A stretch of 64,000 bases of DNA, taken from positions 1 through 64,000 of the forward strand of contig CAJFQI010000001.1 of the NCBI GenBank assembly GCA_904419005.1. Reading direction: 5' to 3'. The position numbers were made by a program, and so were the translations under genes. Position 1 is the first letter of the stretch; each line of letters starts with the position of its first letter. Of this stretch, positions 56,139 through 64,000 are shown piece after piece. The notes under the pieces are model-generated. The model made no database searches and had not been told where the DNA came from. It saw nothing but the letters and a program-made list of their open reading frames with translations. Source of the stretch: Candidatus Avimonas faecium (GTDB lineage Bacteria > Bacillota > Clostridia > Oscillospirales > Acutalibacteraceae).

Positions 56139-58439
56139 TTATCCCTCCGTCCAAACGGCCGACATGGCCGCCACTTCGCTGCCGCCGTAAGTATACGCCT
56201 CTTCGTTGTAGTTGATGATCAGCGTCACGCCGTTGTCGTAGGTGACGACGGACACGCCTTCCACCGGCACCGACCGGGATACCATGCTGCTTCCGCGGAC
56301 CCGGGACAGGCAGTCGTTGACAAATTCGTAAGAGGAAACGATGTCCTGCTTCCAGTCCTCATAGCGGGAGGAATAGATGTCGCTGCTGTTGGTATCCGCG
56401 AACTCCGACGAATACGCCTGCGTGAGGACAAAGGAGGGGCAGATGTTGTAATCAACCAGCATCAGCAGCATCTGCTCGGTGTTGCCGCCGTAGTTGATAA
56501 AGTCGGAGAAGCAGTCGACATACCCGCTGAGGACAATCTGCACGAACGGGACGGTGTCCGTCTCATACTTCATCATCGAATTGGCCATGGGCACATTGTA
56601 CACGGCGTCGGCATAGTTCAGCGCGTAGGCATTGGGGTTTTCAAGCATCAGGTAATCCGTGCTCTGCGCGGCGGCCTGCAAATCGCTGACCGCCTGCTCA
56701 AGCGCCTGCAAGCGGCTCTGGGTATGGCCGCTCTTATAGTCGCCGAAAAGGATATTGCCGATATCGTCCAGCGCCAGGCTCTTCTTATAAGCATCCAGAT
56801 CGGCCAGCTTTTCTATGTTTCTGGTCACGGCCGCCGCATTCAGGTAATAGCGGGTGGTGTAGAGGTTGTGTACCTCCGTGCGGCTGATCAGGTTGCTGGC
56901 GGCCGACATCCGCATATTGCGCTGGTTCATCTGGCCGGAAAATCCGGTGGAGAGGCTCGTCTGCAACGCCAGCCGGCCGCCGGCGGAGGACAGCTGCCCG
57001 AACAGGTCTTCAAGCTGCGACTCGGACCCTACCTTGCTTTCCAGGGAAAAGCTGCCGATCGTGTGGCCGCTGATGCCGCCCTTTTCAAAGCCTTCAAGCG
57101 TCATCAGGATATGGCTGACCCCCGATTGGCTGAGTTCCTCCACCCAGCCGGACACGTCCTCCAGGGTGGTCATCACCTTGGTGTAGTCCATCCAATACCC
57201 TTCGGCCCGTTCCGCCATGACGGCGTCCAGCTTGATCGGGATATTCTCGCCGCTGAGGGGCGTCGTTGTGAGCCTTCCTTCCTGCTGGAGCAGGCTCCGA
57301 TACCGGTTGGCCATGCCGGTGTAGTTGGCCTCTTCGCCGCCGAGGAAATAATAGCGGACCTCGGCGTCAAAGGTGTTGACATTCGGCTGGGTCGCGTTGA
57401 AGCCGGTGCTCGAGCCGGCCGGCTGCCAGTAGGTTTCCTGATAGATAAAGCGGGGGCAGGCCCAGCTAAAGTCAATGGTGGTGCCCGCCGCGCTGGCAAT
57501 CAGGTCGCAGGAACTGTCGCCCTGGGCAACCACCGCCAGGAACGCATCCTGGTTGCTCCCGTGGGCCATGCCGTACACCGGAAGGGTAACCTGCTGGTTG
57601 TCCACGGTGGGGATCGCCGCGCTCGTCGTAGCAGCGGCCGCTGCGGTAGAGGTGGAGGCGGCGGCACTGTTGCTGGGAAGGGACAGGTCGCTGCCGTATA
57701 TCCGTCCGCTGTAGTAGGAGCTGTAGCTACGGGGCTCCTGATACCGGATCAGCGCGCCGCAGCCGTCCGGGATAAAGATGTAGCCGTCAATGCTGTCGCT
57801 GTACACCGCGCCGAAAAACGGCATGACATACAGGGCGCTGAGGGTATAGGAGTCGCCGCAGGTCAGGCTGTCCTGCGGGATCACCACCTTGAGGCTGTCC
57901 TCTTCTAGGGTGATCTCCACCCGGCAGGAGGCCTGCGCCTCGCTGAAGGTGGCCTGGATGGCGATGCCGTTTTCAATATCGGAGATCACCGGCGCGCCGT
58001 CCCCTTCGTCCTCCATGCTCATCCGGCGGACCGAGCCGCTTGCCGAAGCGATGAAATCGCCGACCACAACCGAACGGGCAAACTGCTGCCAGGAATTGCT
58101 CAGGGTATCCAGTTCTTCCTCCCCGCTGACCGTGCTGCTCCAGACATAGCCGGTCTGGCGGTTTATCACCTTGATATTGGCGGTCGTACGGTCCACATAC
58201 AAACGGAGGCTTTCATTTTCGGCCACCAGCTCGTCGTTTTCGCCCAGCGGTTCAATCGGCGCTTTGCCGTCGGTGTCCGCCATTTGCAGCTGCATCGTCG
58301 TAGGCAGGCCGGACAGGGTCGGCGCGGCGTCATCGGCGGCGGCCGCGGTGTCTTGGCTGTCCTCGCCGATTCCGTGCAGCGCCAGGCAGGACAGCAGGAG
58401 GGCTGCCGCCGCCAGGACGGCCGTTGTCTTTTTACGCAC
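56139..58439 (-). CDS. DUF5696-type secreted lipoprotein/exported protein
   Basis: Signal with lipobox-like LLLSCLALHG; ENESLRLYVDRTTANIKVINRQTGYVWSSTV ... YSDSIDGYIFIPDGCGALIRYQEPRSYSSYYSGRIYGSDLSLP, characteristic of DUF5696 proteins in ABC glycan loci. Confidence 0.8.
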   Translation of the reverse strand: MRKKTTAVLAAAALLLSCLALHGIGEDSQDTAAAADDAAPTLSGLPTTMQLQMADTDGKAPIEPLGENDELVAENESLRLYVDRTTANIKVINRQTGYVWSSTVSGEEELDTLSNSWQQFARSVVVGDFIASASGSVRRMSMEDEGDGAPVISDIENGIAIQATFSEAQASCRVEITLEEDSLKVVIPQDSLTCGDSYTLSALYVMPFFGAVYSDSIDGYIFIPDGCGALIRYQEPRSYSSYYSGRIYGSDLSLPSNSAAASTSTAAAAATTSAAIPTVDNQQVTLPVYGMAHGSNQDAFLAVVAQGDSSCDLIASAAGTTIDFSWACPRFIYQETYWQPAGSSTGFNATQPNVNTFDAEVRYYFLGGEEANYTGMANRYRSLLQQEGRLTTTPLSGENIPIKLDAVMAERAEGYWMDYTKVMTTLEDVSGWVEELSQSGVSHILMTLEGFEKGGISGHTIGSFSLESKVGSESQLEDLFGQLSSAGGRLALQTSLSTGFSGQMNQRNMRMSAASNLISRTEVHNLYTTRYYLNAAAVTRNIEKLADLDAYKKSLALDDIGNILFGDYKSGHTQSRLQALEQAVSDLQAAAQSTDYLMLENPNAYALNYADAVYNVPMANSMMKYETDTVPFVQIVLSGYVDCFSDFINYGGNTEQMLLMLVDYNICPSFVLTQAYSSEFADTNSSDIYSSRYEDWKQDIVSSYEFVNDCLSRVRGSSMVSRSVPVEGVSVVTYDNGVTLIINYNEEAYTYGGSEVAAMSAVWTEG

Positions 58440-60450
58440 GCAGATTCACCTCCGTAATGATACTGGTGACAAAGTCGACCACCTGCTTAATCAGCAGGTA
58501 CGAGATGGAAAGGGCGAAAATCAGCACCGCCATAAAGAAAAGGGTAACCAGCACATTAAAGACGGTCTGCCGGAACGTATACTGCTGCGTCTCAATAATC
58601 GCCAGGAAGACGTATACCACGCACAGGGCGATCAGCACGCTGAGGACAGTATAGATCAGGTAGCCCTCATCCATGGTGGCGAAATTCGAAAGGATAATCA
58701 GCCAGGGCAGGAAGAGCACGATCGGCGACAGGCTGTAAGCCATCGCTATATAGGTGGAGCGGAAGGTGCTCTCGCCGTCGTTGATGGCGCTGATGAAATA
58801 GTGGCTCACCAGGAACAGCGCCAGAGCACAGACGTAAATCGTCACCGTATTGCCCAGCGAAAAGCTCCGCATGTCGGCTGAAAAGATGAAGCCGGCCGCC
58901 GTCTGGTCAAGAATAATCAGCAGCAGCACCGCCAGATAGATGACGGTCGCCGAAAGATAGGTGCCGGTCTCCCCCTTGCGGACATTGTAGCTGTTATCCA
59001 GCGGATGGCGGAAGGCGAAGGGGATCTGGCAGATGTCGTAGTAGAAGCGGCTTTTCTTCTTCAGGGAAGCCTGCACCGCCGCGACGCCGGCAAAAATATG
59101 CTTTTTCCGGTTGACGCGCCGGAGGATGTAAATGACAACCACCAGGGCCAAAAACGCCACCAGCACATACATCAGGTTGCTTTGCAGCCACTCGTTGCGG
59201 GACTCCCAATAGGCCTCCGAATACTGCTCCTTGGCGTTGGCCGTCCGGAAGTGGTCCTCCGCCGCCGCGTAATCGCCCTTCTGCATATAGTTCAGGCCCA
59301 GATAAAGGTGCGCGAAGTACGAGGAGTTGTTGTACTTCATCACGTCTGTCAGGATGGCAATGCTGTCGTCGTACTGGCCGTTGTTGTAGCGTTCCATGGC
59401 GGCGTGAATCTGGGACTGCACATGGGTGGGGGTAAATACCTGGATATAGTTTGAGGCCGAATCCAGCACATAGATATTGTCCTCGCTGTCGGCGGCGACG
59501 CCGCTGGGGGTGGAAAACAGCCCCACCTTTTCCGAACCGCCGGCGCTGCCGCCGAACCGGCAGAGCAGATACCCGTCAAACGAGATCTCGGTGATATACC
59601 CGGTGCTGTCTACGGCGATCATCCGGCCGTCGTCGGTAACGCAGAGGTCGGACAGCCGGTTGAGCTGCGGAAGATTGTCGTTGTTTTGCAGCATATCCAC
59701 GCCGTTGATGCTGTTTTTCTTAATGCGGCTCTGGTCGCCGCGGTTGATGGTATAAACCAGGCCGTCGCTGCCGCGGAAGATGTTCGCGAAGGAGGCGGCC
59801 TGGACCGAAGCCAGCTGCGCCTTCTGCTCTTCCGAAAAAACCAGATCGACGAAGATGTCGTACAGCGATCTGTTCACCGTATTGGAGGCGAAATAGCCCA
59901 GGAAGTCACCGGTAGCCCCCATATAAATGACGCCCGCCGAGGTCCCCTCGCTGACAATATAGCATCCGCCGTTGCCTGAGGCGGCGATCTTTACCGGGAT
60001 ATAGTTTTCCTCCACGCCAAAGTTGGGGGTGGTGGGCTTTGCGAAGGTCTGCTCCAGCGTGCCGTCCTGTGCAAAGCGGTAGGCCTCCCGTGTGCCGGAA
60101 TCCGCCACATAGATGCGGCCCTCTTCGTCGGCGGCCACGCCGGTGGGGCTGGAGAGGAGCTCCTCCCCCACCACGGTAATTTCCCCCGTGGCAATGTCCA
60201 CCACCAGCACCCGCTTATTGCCCGTATCGGCAATATACATCCGGTCGTTGGCAATGTAGAGGTCCTCCGCTTTGTTGAGCCCTAACCCCATATACAGCTT
60301 TGAAGGGGTGTAGGCGTCCTGCGAAACCTCTTCCTTCCCGTTGATCGTCAGGGTCACCGTATAGCTGGTGGACTGGGTGGCCGCCGCGGCCGTCAACCCC
60401 AGGCTCCCCGACAGGAGGAGGCCCAGCAGAAGGGTTCCTATCTTTTTCAT
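58432..60450 (-). CDS. Exported NHL beta-propeller + TPR + Yip1-type membrane protein
   Basis: LYIANDRMYIADTGNKRVLVVDIATGEITVV (NHL); NGQYDDSIAILTDVMKYNNSSYFAHLYLGLNYMQKGDYAAAEDHF (TPR); multi-TM C-terminus with FAFRHPLDNSYNVRKGETG. Overlaps DUF5696 gene by 8 nt. Confidence 0.85.
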   Translation of the reverse strand: MKKIGTLLLGLLLSGSLGLTAAAATQSTSYTVTLTINGKEEVSQDAYTPSKLYMGLGLNKAEDLYIANDRMYIADTGNKRVLVVDIATGEITVVGEELLSSPTGVAADEEGRIYVADSGTREAYRFAQDGTLEQTFAKPTTPNFGVEENYIPVKIAASGNGGCYIVSEGTSAGVIYMGATGDFLGYFASNTVNRSLYDIFVDLVFSEEQKAQLASVQAASFANIFRGSDGLVYTINRGDQSRIKKNSINGVDMLQNNDNLPQLNRLSDLCVTDDGRMIAVDSTGYITEISFDGYLLCRFGGSAGGSEKVGLFSTPSGVAADSEDNIYVLDSASNYIQVFTPTHVQSQIHAAMERYNNGQYDDSIAILTDVMKYNNSSYFAHLYLGLNYMQKGDYAAAEDHFRTANAKEQYSEAYWESRNEWLQSNLMYVLVAFLALVVVIYILRRVNRKKHIFAGVAAVQASLKKKSRFYYDICQIPFAFRHPLDNSYNVRKGETGTYLSATVIYLAVLLLIILDQTAAGFIFSADMRSFSLGNTVTIYVCALALFLVSHYFISAINDGESTFRSTYIAMAYSLSPIVLFLPWLIILSNFATMDEGYLIYTVLSVLIALCVVYVFLAIIETQQYTFRQTVFNVLVTLFFMAVLIFALSISYLLIKQVVDFVTSIITEVNLRA

Positions 60451-60461
60451 AGTGCCTCTCC

Positions 60462-61340
60462 TCACTTAATGCCGGAGTGTGCCAGCGTGTTCATAACCTT
60501 GCTCTGCATCACGATGAAAATAATCAGATTGGGGATAAACAGCACCAGGGAGGCGGCCGCCGCCATGCCCTGGGCAGCCACATTGGTCGTTGACCCGGAG
60601 GTCAGCGAAGTAATATAAAAGGCAAAGGTCTTCAGCTGGTCGTGATCGACATACAGCGTGGATTCCACGGCAGAGTTCCAGGAATTCTGGAAAGCCAATA
60701 TAGCGACCGTGACGATCGCCGGCTGGATGATCGGGACAATGATCCGGCGCACGATCGTAAAATCGTTGGCGCCGTCCATCCGGGCCGCCTCAATCAGCGC
60801 GTCCGGGATCTGATCCATAAACTGCTTGATGAGGAACAGCCCCACCGGCATGGCCAAAAGCGGGACAATATTGCTCCAGAAGGAATCCAGCAGGTTCAGC
60901 CGCTCCATAATCAGATAGCGGGGGATCTTCACCGCCGCCGGGACAAACATCAGCGCCACGGTGTTGAGCTCCAGCAGCAGCTTCTTGACGCGGAACCTCT
61001 TTTTCGCCAGCACATAGCCGGCGCTGACGGACATCAGGATGGTGCAGACTACCACAATCAGGGCCGAAGACAGGCTGTTGACAAGGTAGCGGGTCATGGG
61101 GATGCCGGATTCCTCCATAACCGCCTGGATCTGGGCGAAATTGCCCCAGGTTGGCCTGCGGACAAAAAAACGCGGAGGATAGGCGAACAGCTCGTTTGTC
61201 GGCTTGAACGCCGTGACAAAAATGTACACTATCGGCAGGCCCATCACAACGGCCAGCGGGATCAGCACCGCAAAGAATTTGATCTGGCTGCGGTCATACC
61301 GGGTCGGGTTGATCTTTGTACCCTGGAAACGGTTGCGCAT
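60462..61340 (-). CDS. Carbohydrate ABC transporter permease (MalG-like), pair 2
   Basis: MDQIPDALIEAARMDGANDFTIVRRIIVPIIQPAIVTVAILAFQNSWNS. Confidence 0.92.
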   Translation of the reverse strand: MRNRFQGTKINPTRYDRSQIKFFAVLIPLAVVMGLPIVYIFVTAFKPTNELFAYPPRFFVRRPTWGNFAQIQAVMEESGIPMTRYLVNSLSSALIVVVCTILMSVSAGYVLAKKRFRVKKLLLELNTVALMFVPAAVKIPRYLIMERLNLLDSFWSNIVPLLAMPVGLFLIKQFMDQIPDALIEAARMDGANDFTIVRRIIVPIIQPAIVTVAILAFQNSWNSAVESTLYVDHDQLKTFAFYITSLTSGSTTNVAAQGMAAAASLVLFIPNLIIFIVMQSKVMNTLAHSGIK

Positions 61341-61352
61341 AGCCGGCCCTCC

Positions 61353-62282
<930 letters not shown>

Positions 62283-62293
62283 TGTTCTCCTCC

Positions 62294-64000
62294 CTATTCC
62301 TTCCAGGCGTAAACCGTCTCTACCGTCGGCATGGTATATTCGGACACGACCTGGCCGTTATCGTCCAAGTAGCCGAATTCCTGCAGCTTCCTTGTAATAT
62401 CCCGGTTAATGGTCGTAATGGCATCATCCAAGGAGGTCCGGGGCGCATCCCCGTCAAACACCACGGCGTTCCAGGCATCGGAAATCGCCCGCTGCGCGAT
62501 GACGTAGGAGGGATGCAGCGTAATTTCCGCGCAGTTTTCAATCTGCTCCATGACCACCTGCAGATCCTCCTGGGAATACGCCGTCGTGCTGACAAACGCC
62601 TCAAGATTGGCCGACGCCCAGATGAATTCCGAGCCGAAGGTCAGCTGCATATTGTTGACATACTGGGTCTGGATTTCGGTGCTCATGAACCACTTGAGGT
62701 AATCCCAGGCCTCCTCTTTCATGTCGGAGCCCTCAAGCACCGAGCTTGCCGTATTGACCGCCCACATATTGTTGTTGACCGTCCCGTCCTCCTGCTCTAC
62801 GCCCACAACGGGAGCGATGCCCCACTGGCCGGCGATTTCCGGCGCGGCGTTGCGCAGAAGGATGTACACGGACATATCGCCGATGCCGATAGGCGTCGTG
62901 CCATTTTTAAAGCTGTTATAAAAATTGGCTACCGTCGTCGGCAGGCTGTACTTGGTGTAGAGGTCGCACATCAGGTTGAAGGCGGAAACGGCCTCCTCGC
63001 TGCCGAGGGCGCAGGACAAGCCGTCCTCCGAAAAGATTGAAGCGCCCATCTGGTCAAAATACGGGAAGGTGCTTCCCAGAGTTTTCAGGGAGCTGTCCGT
63101 CGCAATGCGGGTGCAGAAGCTCATCCCGTATTGGGACAGCACCGGAAGCATGTCCATAACGTCGTCCCAGCTTTGGGGGACCTCAAGGCCAAGCTGGCTG
63201 AGGATATCCTTGCGGTAAAACATCAGGTTGAAATTCAGCGCTTCCGGCAGCGCGTAGCAGGAATCCCCGATAATAAAGGGAATAAAGAATTCCTCGGCAT
63301 AATCGTCAAGGGCTTCCGTAAAGCCGTCAAACTGCCTCAAATCAGCCAGCGCACCGCGCAGGGCCAGCTGATAGGGCTGGTAATAGCTCAGCCCGATTGC
63401 CAGGTCCGGCGCGTTGCCCGCGGAAACCGCCAGGAGCAGCTTGGTTTCATCCGCCATAACCGAAAGGTTGACGTTGTAATCCACCCCGGGCAGATAGCTG
63501 GATTCGGTGAGCTGACGCATTACCTCCACGTTGGTGGTGGCATGGTTCACCCACACCGTCAGGGTTTCCTTATTCGGGTCGCCGTCCCCGGTGGTGTAGT
63601 CGTTAAAGAAGGAGAGGAACAGCTTTTTGATTTCCTCTATCAGCACGCGGAAGAAGCCCACCCCTACCTCCGGCAATTGGGAGGTGTCCGGCGTTATGTA
63701 GATTTGGTCAATCTCCAGCGGCTGGGCCAGCAGGTCCGCTACCACGGTGGAGATCAGGCCGCTCACCGAGTCGTCCCCGCTGGAGAATTGGCTCATGTGG
63801 TTGATCATATAATTGAGGTCGTCGGCGAAGCGCCTTAAGCGCCGGGCCGCCGTCCCCAAATCGGACAGCAGCACCGGATCGGACAGGCCCGACATCGCGC
63901 TGAGCTTCTCATATTCCGACTCGAGGATCTCGGCGCTGGCGAGCAGGTCCTCGCGGATATGGGGGATGTAATTCTCAATTTTCCAATCCCGGTTTTCGTC
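62294..64000 (-). CDS. Extracellular solute-binding protein with long N-terminal extension, truncated by window edge
   Basis: ETLTVWVNHATTNVEVMRQLTESSYLPG ... YALPEALNFNLMFYRKDILSQLGLEVPQSWDDVM. The frame stays open to position 64000 (DENRDWKIENYIPHIREDLLASAEILESEYEKLSAMSGLSD), so ATG 63895 is not the true start. Confidence 0.88.
   Translation of the reverse strand, partial: DENRDWKIENYIPHIREDLLASAEILESEYEKLSAMSGLSDPVLLSDLGTAARRLRRFADDLNYMINHMSQFSSGDDSVSGLISTVVADLLAQPLEIDQIYITPDTSQLPEVGVGFFRVLIEEIKKLFLSFFNDYTTGDGDPNKETLTVWVNHATTNVEVMRQLTESSYLPGVDYNVNLSVMADETKLLLAVSAGNAPDLAIGLSYYQPYQLALRGALADLRQFDGFTEALDDYAEEFFIPFIIGDSCYALPEALNFNLMFYRKDILSQLGLEVPQSWDDVMDMLPVLSQYGMSFCTRIATDSSLKTLGSTFPYFDQMGASIFSEDGLSCALGSEEAVSAFNLMCDLYTKYSLPTTVANFYNSFKNGTTPIGIGDMSVYILLRNAAPEIAGQWGIAPVVGVEQEDGTVNNNMWAVNTASSVLEGSDMKEEAWDYLKWFMSTEIQTQYVNNMQLTFGSEFIWASANLEAFVSTTAYSQEDLQVVMEQIENCAEITLHPSYVIAQRAISDAWNAVVFDGDAPRTSLDDAITTINRDITRKLQEFGYLDDNGQVVSEYTMPTVETVYAWKE

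Overview
The window is 64 kb of GC-rich chromosome from what looks like an anaerobic Clostridia/Oscillospirales-type Firmicute; this placement is inferred from gene content. I found no rRNA, tRNA, CRISPR array or intact insertion sequence. Most plus-strand ORFs longer than 100 aa in the second half of the track are antisense GC-rich artefacts. Left part (1-12 kb): DtxR/MarR-like regulator running off the edge, two DegV proteins, a SipW-type secreted beta-helix protein, an AT-rich DUF3781 island, XRE regulator, histidine phosphatase, HAD hydrolase and DUF4432 protein. 12-21 kb: a putative cobalamin uptake region with EcfT, a double-ATPase EcfA and a CbrT-like S component, then a cobalamin riboswitch with its own promoter and an intrinsic attenuator. 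Downstream of the riboswitch are a wall-anchored PQQ-type beta-propeller, a transcobalamin-like DUF4430 lipoprotein and a DUF71/Dph6-like ATP pyrophosphatase. 22.6-28.3 kb: an atypical Rnf-like cluster (ApbE-RnfC-RnfD-RnfG plus one fused, Cys-depleted RnfE/A-like protein, with no RnfB). 28.5-35 kb: SH3 lipoprotein, RlmI-like methyltransferase, two PH-domain proteins, aldo/keto reductase, ECF S component and DUF1893. 35.5-64 kb: an all-minus-strand glycan locus with GH38, GH127 and GH4 enzymes, a PHP hydrolase, a NagB-ROK fusion and a ROK regulator. It also holds four UroD-family proteins, an MttB-family methyltransferase, and an ABC importer with two permease pairs, DUF5696 and NHL-TPR-Yip1 accessory proteins. 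The two best candidates for undescribed biology are the riboswitch-controlled surface B12 capture system and the glycan locus combining corrinoid-type methyltransferases with a dual-permease importer.
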